Shown in pieces: positions 27,601 through 37,983 of a DNA stretch of 64,000 bases (the first letter of the stretch is position 1; every line of letters starts with the position of its first letter). A program made the translations under genes and the position numbers. The notes under the pieces were generated by a model. That model ran no database searches. It was not told the origin of the DNA and worked only from the letters and a program-made list of their open reading frames with translations. Source of the stretch: Bradyrhizobium guangdongense (lineage in GTDB: Bacteria; Pseudomonadota; Alphaproteobacteria; Rhizobiales; Xanthobacteraceae); contig NZ_CP030051.1 in the NCBI RefSeq assembly GCF_004114975.1, positions 2,666,001 through 2,730,000 on the forward strand. The letters run 5' to 3'.

Positions 27601-30600
27601 GCATCGGGTCACTCGGCCATCTCAGTCGTCATTCAAACCGGCGGTAATGGTGGGCGCGGCTACAGCGGCGCCACGGGAGGGGCCGGCGGCAGCAGCACGC
27701 TGACCAACGCTGCCAGCGGATCGACCACGGGTGGCTATCTGAGACTCTACCAGACCGCGACGGGCGGCGCCGGCGGTGGCGGATATAGTGGCGGAAGCGG
27801 CGGCCTGGGCGGTGCTGCAACTTCAAGTCTGACATTTGATGACACGACGAACACGATCCATGCCTCCACTTTGAATGGCACCAGTACCGCTTCCGGCGGA
27901 GCCGGCGGAAACGGAGGGGCGGGCGCGACGGGTGGCACGGCGACGTCATCGATCGTGCTCACGGGTGTGACCCACGTGACGGCCACATCGCATGCAACGG
28001 GTGGCAATAGCGGCGTCGGCCTGACTGGTGGCGGCGCCACTGCCTCGGCATCGGCGATTGCGACCGGGTCCGGTGCCGCAGATACGGCAACCGCGAGCGC
28101 GACATCGACAGGCGGTACTGGTGGCACTCAAGGCTCTGCCACGGGCCACGCGTCCGCAACGACAGCGAACGGTCAGCTCGCGCTGGCGAACTCCACGGCA
28201 ACCGGCAGTACCGGAGTCACAGACACGACCGCGTCGACGGGCGGCGGCGGCGTGGTGACGAACGTCGCTGCATTTGCCTCCTCGCAAGTTGGGAGTGCTG
28301 CGAATGCAATCAGCCGAGCCCTGCTCGGCTCGGTGGACGGCTTCAATGGTCAGTCCAACAACTCCTATAGTTTTGCGACGGAAGTGCCCGCCTCCAACTT
28401 CGTTTCGTCGGTCCTGGCGAGCAACAACAATCTGAACACGGCCTTCAGCGGCGGAACTGTCTTCGGTGAGGCGTCAGAGGGTGCGTCTTATTCGACCACC
28501 GCGAGCGGTTCGCGGGAATATAGAAACACCGTCACATGGACGATCAACACGACGTCCCTCTCGGGGCATTTGATTGCGGGATTCTTCGGATCGCAGACAT
28601 TCGGCACGGGATTTACGTCGCTCGATTTCAGTGTCTCTGAAAACGGCACGCAGATCTTCCACACGGCGTTCTCGGCCGCGACGCTTGCGTCTGCGCAAAC
28701 CTTCTTCAGCAATCATGCACTTGACCTCGGCACATTTACGAATGCGGCCGGGCAGACACTGAGCTTCTCCTACGATTTGTTTACGAGCTCTTCTGGCAGC
28801 GGATTTGGCACCGAATTCTTGCTCGGTACATCGGGAGGAAATCAGCCTCCGATAACCACGGTTCCGGGGCCGCAAACCATCCAACAGGGAATTGTCACGC
28901 CGCTCAGCGGAATCAGCATCGTCGACGGTGATGCCAGTAGTGCAAGCGAGACCATTACCGTGGTGTTGAGCGACACCAACGGATTACTGTCCGCTACGGG
29001 AGCGGGAGTTTCGGGATCGAACACCAATCATCTGACGATCACCGGGACGCTTGCGCAGGTCAATTCGGACCTTTCGACCCTTACATTCCAGGATAATACG
29101 GCTGGTAGCGAAAGCATCGACGTTGCGACCAGCGACGGCCGCGGCGGCAGCGATGATCACCATATCGCGGTTTCCGTGTTCTCGCCCCTGGCGGGTCAGG
29201 TGGTGCTGACGTCTGCGACGGAGCATGTGGCGATTGCAGCGGGGACGTCGGTTGCGACGTTCACGGACAGCAACACGACGGATGCTGCGGGCGGGTTCAC
29301 GGCCTCGATCAACTGGGGCGACGGCACGACGACGGCGGGCACAGTGACGGGAGCGAACGGCTCGTTCACGGTGGCGGCCGGCACGGGCGGTCACACCTAT
29401 GCGGATGAGGGCAGCGATCCCTTGAGCGTGACGATCACGCGCACTTCGGACAGCGCCCACATCACCCCGACGGGCACGGTGGTGGTTGGCGAGCACGATG
29501 TCCTGTCGGGCAGCGGCACCTCGCTGAGCACGAACACGAACCAGGCGCTGAGCAACGTGGTGGTCGCGAACTTCACCGATACCGACCTGGTGACGCCGGC
29601 CTCCGACCTGGTTGCGACCATCAACTGGGGCGACGGCACGACGACGACGGGTACGGTGACGGGCGCGAACGGCAGCTTCGCGGTGAGCGGCAGCCACACC
29701 TATACGTCGGCCGGCACGGACACCATCACGACGACGCTGAGCGACCGCTCGCCGGGCACGGCGACGGCCACAGCGACCGGCAGCGCGACGGTGACGGGCG
29801 GGGCGCTGGCAGGTCAGGTTGTGCTGACGTCTGCGACGGAGCATGTGGCGATTGCGGCGGGAACGTCGGTTGCGACGTTCACGGACAGCAACACGACGGA
29901 TGCTGCGGGCGGGTTCACGGCCTCGATCAACTGGGGCGACGGCACGACGACGGCGGGCACGGTGAGCGGGTCGAACGGCTCGTTCACGGTGGCGGCCGGC
30001 ACGGGCGGTCACACCTATGCGGATGAGGGCAGCGATCCCTTGAGCGTGACGATCACGCGCACTTCGGACAGCGCCCACATCACCCCGACGGGTACGGTGG
30101 TGGTTGGCGAGCACGATGTCCTGTCGGGCAGCGGCACCTCGCTGAGCACGAACACGAACCAGGCGCTGAGCAACGTGGTGGTCGCGAACTTCACCGATAC
30201 CGACCTGGTGACGCCGGCCTCCGACCTGGTTGCGACCATCAACTGGGGCGACGGCACGACGACGACGGGTACGGTGACGGGCGCGAACGGCTCGTTCGCC
30301 GTGAGCGGCAGCCACACCTATACGTCGGCCGGCACGGACACCATCACGACGACGCTGAGCGACCGCTCGCCGGGCACGGCGACGGCGACAGCGACCGGCA
30401 GCGCGACGGTGACGGGCGGGGCGCTGGCGGGTCAGGTGGTGCTGACGTCTGCGACGGAACATGTGGCGATTGCGGCTGGGACGTCTGTTGCGACGTTCAC
30501 GGACAGCAACAGCACGGATGTTGCGGGCGGGTTCACGGCCTCGATCAACTGGGGCGACGGCACGACGACGGCGGGCACGGTGAGCGGGTCGAACGGCTCG

Positions 30601-33528
30601 TTCACGGTGGCGGCCGGCACGGGCGGTCACACCTATGCGGATGAGGGCAGCGATCCCTTGAGCGTGACGATCACGCGCACTTCGGACAGCGCCCACATCA
30701 CGCCGACGGGCACGGTGGTGGTTGGCGAGCACGATGTCCTGTCGGGCAGTGGCACCTCGCTGAGCACGAACACGAACCAGGCGCTGAGCAACGTGGTGGT
30801 TGCGAACTTCACCGACACGGACCTGGTGACGCCGGCCTCCGACCTGGTTGCGACCATCAACTGGGGCGACGGCACGACGACGACGGGTACGGTGACGGGC
30901 GCGAACGGCAGCTTCGCGGTGAGCGGCAGCCACACCTATACGTCGGCCGGCACGGACACCATCACGACGACGCTGAGCGACCGCTCGCCGGGCACGGCGA
31001 CGGCCACAGCGACCGGCAGCGCGACGGTGACGGGCGGGGCGCTGGCAGGTCAGGTTGTGCTGACGTCTGCGACGGAGCATGTGGCGATTGCGGCGGGAAC
31101 GTCGGTTGCGACGTTCACGGACAGCAACACGACGGATGCTGCGGGCGGGTTCACGGCCTCGATCAACTGGGGCGACGGCACGACGACGGCGGGCACGGTG
31201 AGCGGGTCGAACGGCTCGTTCACGGTGGCGGCCGGCACGGGCGGTCACACCTATGCGGATGAGGGCAGCGATCCCTTGAGCGTGACGATCACGCGCACTT
31301 CGGACAGCGCCCACATCACCCCGACGGGTACGGTGGTGGTTGGCGAGCACGATGTCCTGTCGGGCAGCGGCACCTCGCTGAGCACGAACACGAACCAGGC
31401 GCTGAGCAACGTGGTGGTCGCGAACTTCACCGATACCGACCTGGTGACGCCGGCCTCCGACCTGGTTGCGACCATCAACTGGGGCGACGGCACGACGACG
31501 ACGGGTACGGTGACGGGCGCGAACGGCTCGTTCGCCGTGAGCGGCAGCCACACCTATACGTCGGCCGGCACGGACACCATCACGACGACGCTGAGCGACC
31601 GCTCGCCGGGCACGGCGACGGCGACAGCGACCGGCAGCGCGACGGTGACGAGCGGGGCGCTGGCGGGTCAGGTGGTGCTGACGTCTGCGACGGAACATGT
31701 GGCGATTGCGGCTGGGACGTCTGTTGCGACGTTCACGGACAGCAACAGCACGGATGTTGCAGGCGGGTTCACGGCCTCGATCAACTGGGGCGACGGCACG
31801 ACGACGGCGGGCACGGTGACGGGTGCGAACGGCTCGTTCACGGTGGCGGCCGGCACGGGCGGTCACACCTATGCGGATGAGGGCAGCGATCCCTTGAGCG
31901 TGACGATCACGCGCACTTCGGACAGCGCCCACATCACCCCGACGGGTACGGTGGTGGTTGGCGAGCACGATGTCCTGTCGGGCAGCGGCACCTCGCTGAG
32001 CACGAACACGAACCAGGCGCTGAGCAACGTGGTGGTTGCGAACTTCACCGATACTGACCTGGTGACGCCGGCCTCCGACCTGGTTGCGACCATCAACTGG
32101 GGCGACGGCACGACGACGACGGGTACGGTGACGGGTGCGAACGGCAGCTTCGCGGTGAGCGGCAGCCACACCTATACGTCGGCCGGCACGGACACCATCA
32201 CGACGACGCTGAGCGACCGCTCGCCGGGCACGGCGACGGCGACGGCGACCGGCAGCGCGACGGTGACGAGCGGGGCGCTGGCGGGTCAGGTTGTGCTGAC
32301 GTCTGCGACGGAGCATGTGGCGATTGCGGCGGGGACGTCGGTTGCGACGTTCACGGACAGCAACACGACGGATGCTGCGGGCGGGTTCACGGCCTCGATC
32401 AACTGGGGCGACGGCACGACGACGGCGGGCACGGTGACGGGTGCGAACGGCTCGTTCACGGTGGCGGCCGGCACGGGCGGTCACACCTATGCGGATGAGG
32501 GCAGCGATCCCTTGAACGTGACGATCACGCGCACCTCGGACAGCGCCCACATCACGCCGACGGGTACGGTGGTGGTTGGCGAGCACGATGTCCTGTCGGG
32601 CAGCGGTACCTCGCTGAGCACGAACACGAACCAGGCGCTGAGCAACGTGGTGGTTGCGAACTTCACCGACACGGACCTGGTGACGCCGGCCTCCGACCTG
32701 GTTGCGACCATCAACTGGGGCGACGGCACGACGACGACGGGTACGGTGACGGGTGCGAACGGCAGCTTCGCGGTGAGCGGCAGCCACACCTATACGTCGG
32801 CCGGCACGGACACCATCACGACGACGCTGAGCGACCGCTCGCCGGGCACGGCGACGGCCACAGCGACCGGCAGCGCGACGGTCGGTATCCTGCTCGGCGA
32901 TGCCAACGGCGATGGCGTTCAGGACAATGGTGAGACGACGCTCTCCGTGCCTTGGGCTGCCGCGCAGCAACTTCTCAATGCGAGCGATACGAATCCTGAC
33001 GTTCGCATATCGATGATGAAGCAGGCACTCAGAGCGCAACTCAACATTGACGCCGGAGAGGCTGACCCAGGCTTATTCCCTGGCCAGCCAGCGGGCCACG
33101 ATCTCATTACTGAGGCCGTCGATTGGCTTAGAGGCCTGTCGCCGTTCACGTATGCTCCGACGTCTGCCAATGTGGACATCAACCATGACGGCATTTTGCA
33201 GACAGGTGCGACGAGCATTGGAAACGATTACAACACCGTTACCCAGGCTTTCACCACGCCACCTCAGAAGGCTACGATGAATGCCTGGCTACAGTACGTT
33301 GATACAATCCACAGCCCGCCCCAGTCCGGCGATCTCTTGATCAACGGTCAGGATCTGAGAAACGCCTTGGCGGCGTTCAATGCGAACCAACTGGTTACCC
33401 TCATGGCGGGCACCCAAGTTGGCTGGAACAACGGTAGCGTAACGACGGACATTCAGCCCAACACGGCAAACACGTTCTGGAATGTGCTGGCCGACAACCA
33501 TGTTATCGCGGCGCCTCATGTATCGTGA
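21628..33528 (+). CDS. Giant repetitive surface protein, probable type I secretion substrate (3966 residues)
   Basis: Residues 1 to about 2210 are low-complexity Gly/Ala/Thr/Ser/Asn repeats (TGGAGGRGY, TATASGHSA, SLTNAVSG, SSLTF recur). Residues about 2211-2400 form a non-repetitive beta domain and about 2405-2520 a cadherin-like segment (QPPITTVPGPQTIQQG). Six near-identical 206-residue repeats follow (2521 to about 3752), each with two PKD-like cores containing INWGDGTTT. The C-terminal 215 residues carry two EF-hand/dockerin-like loops (DANGDGVQDNGE, DINHDGILQTG) and no RTX nonapeptides. There is no N-terminal signal peptide, and a HlyB/HlyD pair is encoded divergently, so export by type I secretion through a C-terminal signal is inferred. 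Likely a large adhesin or matrix fibre. A GGGAG site precedes the ATG. Confidence 0.88.
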   Translation: MSDINLTGTAGTPGTNGVGSGSNGTAGGPGGNQTTTNNGTVDTTNSAEATGGAGGRGGNGGSGAVGGNAGAGGSGGNATSTASTAVNSGGSITSTARATGGAGGAAGTPGTGVPNGNGANGGTGGTATASSSSTNANAGGSARASAYSTGGTGGAGVGAGYSGGAGGVASGTTATASGHSAYATVGQTGGNGGRGYSGAAGGAGANSSLTNAVSGTTTGGYLALNQTATGGNGGYSAGGAGGAAGSATSSLTFTDANATKASTLSGASTANGGNGGSANGLGGTGGAGGVANSSINLTGAHTVRATATASGGDSGSLYGTAVGNGLAGGAASATAAATTTSTTEYARAYATATGGRGGGAAGAGNIGGAGGVASNTTATASGHSALASATEVGGAGGNGLNGAGGGTGQNVTLTNAVTGSSGGSYLGLRQSATGGAGGASSAGTGGLAGNATSNLTFNDTLNVTPAATFDGQSTARGGAAGNGQAGNGALGGSGTATINLTGAHAIGSALSHAYGGSGGRGYGSANGGAGGTANASAIGASTTAGSESVTVRAYATGGTGGGASGSSGNGGVGGSATGASATATETSATGGRAYATAGETGGTGGRGTGAGSSGGAGGAVSGTSATASGHAAYVRAQQIGGSGGNGYSGAAGGAGAASSLTNATSGIANGGAIRLYQTTTGGNGGYSAGGLGGAGGTATSSLTFDDTAHATNASTLTGYSVANGGNGGNRGVSGAIVGAGGVGNASINLTGIHDVNASATASGGNAGDLVGTATGNGLAGAGASATASATTTSATQTATANANSRGGVGGDARGAGNTAGSGGIASSTTATASGFSATATATETGGAGGQGNSGASGGAGQSISLTNAVSGSAAGGTLRLAQTAIGGAGGYSSSGIGGTAGSGTSSLTFDNSASATPASYLETYSTANGASGGNGFGGGATGGAATSNVNATAAHRLYGRANATGGTGGRGYGTSNGGAGGTATSTLLVNSITHGSDNIDGRANATGGNGNSVSTSGNGGAGGAALGASVTATSAAAIGGRAYARAAEIGGTGGAGRGAGHAGGTGGAVGNTVATASGHSAVATADQTGGAGGRGYGGASAAAGASSTLTNAVSGSTTGGYLTLNQTATGGAGGYAQYGAAGAGGSASSSLTFNDTTNATAAGTLRGNSTSGGGAAGGSGGAGASSAIAGTATSSINLTGAHSVYATARATGGAGGNLTGSAVGNGAAGSSASATATATTSSSTEAAHASAYSTGGSGSGGGGAGNSGGIGGIANNTTASASGHSAYAVASETGGAGGRGYNSANGGAGQSISLTNAVSGSASPTGTLGLSQTASGGAGGYSRGGTPGLGGSATSSLTFNDNTNATHAATLDGTSRAYGGTGGAAQTGNGNGVSGGAASATLTLTGSHNIGATSSFAARAIGGTGGSGYGTGNGGAGGTAASASTATSTTTLAETTNALAYSTGGAGGTSGSTAGNGGAGGAVTGTSATATEASATGGRAYAYVRAVGGAGGRGFGAGHSGGAGGVPSNSSATASGHSAVSVVIQTGGNGGRGYSGATAGTGGSSTLTNAAHGSTTGGYLTLRQTANGGVGGYAQTGAAGAGGAASSSLTFNDTTNATAAATLTGTSTSVGGGAGNGGGAGASSQAGGAATASINLTGAHVVNATARATGGTGGNLTGSAVGNGVAGSTASATAIASTTSSTEAAHASAYSTGGGGSGGSGAGNSGGAGGVANNTTATASGHSAYAIASETGGAGGRGYNSANGGAGQSITLTNAVSGSASSAGTLGLSQSATGGAGGYSRGGTPGLGGSATSSLTFNDNTNATPAATLDGTSHAYGGSGGNNQSGSGNGASGGAASATLVLTGSHNIGSTNSFAARAIGGTGGSGYGTGNGGAGGTAASASTATSTTTLAETTNALAYSTGGAGGTSGSTAGNGGTGGAVTGTSAAATEASATGGRAYAYVRAIGGAGGRGFSAGHSGGAGGVPSNASATASGHSAISVVIQTGGNGGRGYSGATGGAGGSSTLTNAASGSTTGGYLRLYQTATGGAGGGGYSGGSGGLGGAATSSLTFDDTTNTIHASTLNGTSTASGGAGGNGGAGATGGTATSSIVLTGVTHVTATSHATGGNSGVGLTGGGATASASAIATGSGAADTATASATSTGGTGGTQGSATGHASATTANGQLALANSTATGSTGVTDTTASTGGGGVVTNVAAFASSQVGSAANAISRALLGSVDGFNGQSNNSYSFATEVPASNFVSSVLASNNNLNTAFSGGTVFGEASEGASYSTTASGSREYRNTVTWTINTTSLSGHLIAGFFGSQTFGTGFTSLDFSVSENGTQIFHTAFSAATLASAQTFFSNHALDLGTFTNAAGQTLSFSYDLFTSSSGSGFGTEFLLGTSGGNQPPITTVPGPQTIQQGIVTPLSGISIVDGDASSASETITVVLSDTNGLLSATGAGVSGSNTNHLTITGTLAQVNSDLSTLTFQDNTAGSESIDVATSDGRGGSDDHHIAVSVFSPLAGQVVLTSATEHVAIAAGTSVATFTDSNTTDAAGGFTASINWGDGTTTAGTVTGANGSFTVAAGTGGHTYADEGSDPLSVTITRTSDSAHITPTGTVVVGEHDVLSGSGTSLSTNTNQALSNVVVANFTDTDLVTPASDLVATINWGDGTTTTGTVTGANGSFAVSGSHTYTSAGTDTITTTLSDRSPGTATATATGSATVTGGALAGQVVLTSATEHVAIAAGTSVATFTDSNTTDAAGGFTASINWGDGTTTAGTVSGSNGSFTVAAGTGGHTYADEGSDPLSVTITRTSDSAHITPTGTVVVGEHDVLSGSGTSLSTNTNQALSNVVVANFTDTDLVTPASDLVATINWGDGTTTTGTVTGANGSFAVSGSHTYTSAGTDTITTTLSDRSPGTATATATGSATVTGGALAGQVVLTSATEHVAIAAGTSVATFTDSNSTDVAGGFTASINWGDGTTTAGTVSGSNGSFTVAAGTGGHTYADEGSDPLSVTITRTSDSAHITPTGTVVVGEHDVLSGSGTSLSTNTNQALSNVVVANFTDTDLVTPASDLVATINWGDGTTTTGTVTGANGSFAVSGSHTYTSAGTDTITTTLSDRSPGTATATATGSATVTGGALAGQVVLTSATEHVAIAAGTSVATFTDSNTTDAAGGFTASINWGDGTTTAGTVSGSNGSFTVAAGTGGHTYADEGSDPLSVTITRTSDSAHITPTGTVVVGEHDVLSGSGTSLSTNTNQALSNVVVANFTDTDLVTPASDLVATINWGDGTTTTGTVTGANGSFAVSGSHTYTSAGTDTITTTLSDRSPGTATATATGSATVTSGALAGQVVLTSATEHVAIAAGTSVATFTDSNSTDVAGGFTASINWGDGTTTAGTVTGANGSFTVAAGTGGHTYADEGSDPLSVTITRTSDSAHITPTGTVVVGEHDVLSGSGTSLSTNTNQALSNVVVANFTDTDLVTPASDLVATINWGDGTTTTGTVTGANGSFAVSGSHTYTSAGTDTITTTLSDRSPGTATATATGSATVTSGALAGQVVLTSATEHVAIAAGTSVATFTDSNTTDAAGGFTASINWGDGTTTAGTVTGANGSFTVAAGTGGHTYADEGSDPLNVTITRTSDSAHITPTGTVVVGEHDVLSGSGTSLSTNTNQALSNVVVANFTDTDLVTPASDLVATINWGDGTTTTGTVTGANGSFAVSGSHTYTSAGTDTITTTLSDRSPGTATATATGSATVGILLGDANGDGVQDNGETTLSVPWAAAQQLLNASDTNPDVRISMMKQALRAQLNIDAGEADPGLFPGQPAGHDLITEAVDWLRGLSPFTYAPTSANVDINHDGILQTGATSIGNDYNTVTQAFTTPPQKATMNAWLQYVDTIHSPPQSGDLLINGQDLRNALAAFNANQLVTLMAGTQVGWNNGSVTTDIQPNTANTFWNVLADNHVIAAPHVS
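22372..27822 (+). repeat. Four ~1.35-1.38 kb super-repeats within the Gly-rich half
   Basis: The codons for SSLTF (SNLTF at 22984) recur at 22372, 22984, 23725, 24340, 25072, 25690, 26446, 27064 and 27823. Spacings alternate: 612, 741, 615, 732, 618, 756, 618, 759 bases. The true unit is therefore a pair of unequal sub-repeats (about 205 plus about 250 residues), present four times (1353, 1347, 1374 and 1377 bases). The last two copies are the most alike at DNA level, for example GCGGGCAATCGGCGGGAC recurs 1377 bases apart, indicating the most recent duplication. Confidence 0.85.
29188..32882 (+). repeat. Six tandem 618-bp repeats encoding 206-residue PKD-like double domains
   Basis: Copies begin at 29188, 29806, 30424, 31042, 31660 and 32278, each opening with codons for LAGQVVLTSATEHVAIAAGT. 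They are nearly identical in DNA. Diagnostic variants show that copies 2 and 4 match each other (NTTDAAGG, GGCTCGTTCGCC) and copies 3 and 5 match (NSTDVAGG, GCTGGGACGTCT). Copies 2-3 and 4-5 thus look like a duplicated 1236-bp dimer. Copy number is likely to vary between strains, and short-read assemblies would collapse it. Confidence 0.92.
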
Positions 33529-33632
33529 TGAAGTGACCGCGACAGCTTTGCGTCGAACTAAGGTTCGTCCTGGAATCTCAAGGCGGGGCGTGCGTCTCGA
33601 CCTGCTTGAACTTTAGTGAGGTAATTTAGTTT

Positions 33633-34460
33633 ATGCAGAATGGCGTGCACTTCATCTCGGGACTGCCTCGCTCTGGCTCAACGTTGCTTGCGGCGATTCT
33701 CCGCCAAAATCCTCGTCTACATGCCGGAATGAGCAGTCCTGTAGGTTCACTTTTCATGGCGCTGCAGGGCGCCATGAGCCGAAGAAACGAAGCGGCTGTC
33801 TTTATTGACGAAACGCAAAAGCGAGAGCTACTCAAGGGGATTTTCGACAACTACTATCACGCAGTCCATCCCAGTAAGATGGTGCTCGATACCAACCGCG
33901 CTTGGTGCTCGAAGCTGCCTACCCTTGTAAAGTTGTTTCCCGAGGCGAAGGTCATATGTTGCGTTCGGCATGTCCCTTGGATCATGGATAGCATCGAACG
34001 TCTCATCAGGCAGAACGCGTTCGAACTATCCGGAATATTCAACTTTGAATCGTTAAACACCGTCTACACGCGAGTAAACCGTCTCGCTACGAGCGACGGC
34101 CTGGTCGGGTTTGCAATCGATGCGCTTCGTGAGGCCTTTTGGGGCGAGAATGCTGGTCGTCTCATTCTGGTTGGCTACGAGGCCTTATGCAAAGAGCCGA
34201 GCAGAACGCTAGATCAGATTTACGATTTTCTAGGCGAGAGGCGCTTTGCGCATGATTTCGAGAACGTCGAATATGAAGCGGACGATTTCGATCTGGGGAT
34301 TGGAACGCCCAACTTGCACAAAGTGCGCCGCAAAGTGAGTTGGATAGAGCGAGAGACAGTTCTCCCGCCGGAACTGTTCAACCGATTTGCCAACGACGCC
34401 TTCTGGATGGTTCCAGAACTAAATACCCACAATGTGCCTATTATCGTGCCCAGAGGATAG
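33633..34460 (+). CDS. Sulfotransferase family protein
   Basis: A 275-residue PAPS-dependent sulfotransferase. The 5'-phosphosulfate loop is at residues about 8-20 (FISGLPRSGSTLLAAIL) and the 3'-phosphate motif is CVRHVPWIMDS with Arg and Ser in the expected places. The C-terminal region YEALCKEPSRTLDQIYDFLG fits the family. It transfers sulfate from PAPS to a hydroxyl group of sugar, tyrosine or lipid; the acceptor cannot be told from sequence. It begins 104 bases after the giant repeat protein and may be cotranscribed. PAPS would come from CysNC-CysD encoded about 18 kb away. A strong terminator hairpin follows. Confidence 0.88.
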   Translation: MQNGVHFISGLPRSGSTLLAAILRQNPRLHAGMSSPVGSLFMALQGAMSRRNEAAVFIDETQKRELLKGIFDNYYHAVHPSKMVLDTNRAWCSKLPTLVKLFPEAKVICCVRHVPWIMDSIERLIRQNAFELSGIFNFESLNTVYTRVNRLATSDGLVGFAIDALREAFWGENAGRLILVGYEALCKEPSRTLDQIYDFLGERRFAHDFENVEYEADDFDLGIGTPNLHKVRRKVSWIERETVLPPELFNRFANDAFWMVPELNTHNVPIIVPRG

Positions 34461-34522
34461 ATGCTTCTGCGCTCGGCCTGCGCTTTGCGCTCCATCTCGG
34501 CCTCGCAAGGCTGCTGGAATGA

Positions 34523-34547
34523 GGCCTCGGTTTTCCAAACCGAGGCC
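34523..34547 (+). terminator. Strong hairpin after the sulfotransferase
   Basis: A perfect 11-bp stem, GGCCTCGGTTT / AAACCGAGGCC, with a 3-base loop, 62 bases after the sulfotransferase stop. It is followed by GTTCATT rather than a long T-run, but the stem is the strongest hairpin noticed in the window's intergenic DNA and marks the likely end of the adhesin-sulfotransferase transcript. Confidence 0.65.
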
Positions 34548-34819
34548 GTTCATTAGGGAGTCGATTTGTCCTCCCGGACATCACCTTCCACTGAGTGGAA
34601 CGACCGTGGTGCAGAAACCTGCTTGGCAGGTCAATGTTCCGAATATGTCGAGCCACGGTGCGCCGCCGTCAAGTCTATCCATCTGATTTAGCGAAGAGAC
34701 CGTCTGGCTCTGATCTTCAAGAGGCAACGGCCCTTACCGGTCCAGAGCTGCAATCGCCACCGCGATCGTCAGGGCGGCGCTGGCTTACCGCCCGAAGCAG
34801 GTACCCACCATCGCCAATC
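34548..34819. other. Intergenic stretch with no gene seen
   Basis: Between the terminator and the PEP-CTERM remnant no frame has a ribosome site or a recognisable product. Confidence 0.4.
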
Positions 34820-35071
34820 TTAGGCCAGCATCAGCTTGCCGCGTCGATATGCTATGAAGCCCACGCCCGCGAAGCCAAGGATCAGCATAGCCCAAGTTGA
34901 GGGTTCGGGGACGGCAGAGATCGACACGCCGCCGATGACCGGGCCGTAAGGCGAGTTCGAGTCGAGGCTTGCGAAATTCAGCGTTGCGTTACCGCCATCC
35001 CAAGCGAAGGAGAATGTCTCCTGCACGTAGTTCATGCCGTTCGGCCTGACAGTACCTTGGGTTACGTAGTC
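34820..35071 (-). pseudogene. PEP-CTERM protein, 3' part, interrupted by IS21
   Basis: The minus-strand frame encodes the end of a PEP-CTERM protein: [38 protein letters not shown], then [16 protein letters not shown] and a terminal RR..K cluster. Its upstream part lies on the other side of the IS21 element (37722-37983). Joining the halves at one copy of the 7-base target site gives a continuous frame through [10 protein letters not shown], so this one gene was split by the insertion. The domain resembles DUF642/choice-of-anchor-C exported proteins. The apparent 97-codon frame starting at 35110 is an artefact that reads from the IS end. Confidence 0.85.
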
Positions 35072-35123
35072 TGTCGCGCGGCAATCAGGATGGAAGGCAG
35101 CGTCAATCAAGGTGAGAGAGTTT

Positions 35124-37592
<2,469 letters not shown>

Positions 37593-37721
37593 CGCTGCGC
37601 GACAATCAGAGTTCAACAAAACTCTTGCGCGCGACAATCATCGCGGCAATCATCATCAGGCCGCGACACTGCCTCGCCATCCTGTTTGCCGCGCACTTCC
37701 CACCCAGATTGCCGCGCTACA

Positions 37722-37983
37722 CGTAGTCATAGGTGTAGGTTTGCGAACCGGCTCCGGTAATGCCGACCTGCACCGTCTTGGTCGGTGGCTGACCGTCCGG
37801 GTTACCAGAGAGATAAAAGGTGATGGCATAATTACCGGCGGCAAGGTTGGTCAGGGTTTGGCTGATGCTCCCGGGGCTGTTGCCGTCAAGATCCACCGAG
37901 CCGCCGCCGGTGGGGCGCCCTGCCAATAGTTCCCGATCCAGTCGACGCTGCCGGAGGTAACGGTCCAGGCGTTGGTCGCGGCC
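37722..37983 (-). pseudogene. PEP-CTERM protein, 5' part, truncated and frameshifted
   Basis: Reading toward the IS end on the minus strand: NAWTVTSGSVDWIGNYWQG, a one-base frameshift near 37920, then GGGSVDLDGNSPGSISQTL, TNLAAGNYAITFYLSGNPDG and TVQVGITGAGSQTYTYDY, ending at the target site. It continues in frame in the 34820-35071 part once the IS is removed. The signal peptide and first residues are missing (a stop lies just before NAW), so the gene was already damaged or was cut at its 5' end by another event. Confidence 0.82.

Noticed and set aside
29196..32789. Sets of 62- and 100-codon minus frames every 618 bases
   Set aside because: Their exact 618-base spacing is the repeat period of the giant gene, so they are shadows of it.
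28984..33039. Minus-strand open frame of 1351 codons, Arg-rich
   Set aside because: It is the antisense of the tandem PKD-like repeats. The repeats copy a stop-free antisense phase six times; the product is low-complexity Arg/Ala with no domain, and the plus strand has clear PKD-like motifs.
21628..33528. Possible CRISPR-like or intergenic tandem repeats
   Set aside because: Units are 618 bp and about 1.36 kb, always multiples of three and in one long reading frame, with no unique spacers; they are protein repeats.
32890..33528. C-terminus of the giant protein as a true cellulosomal dockerin
   Set aside because: Two EF-hand-like loops are present but about 80 residues apart, not the compact duplicated dockerin arrangement, and no cohesin is seen.
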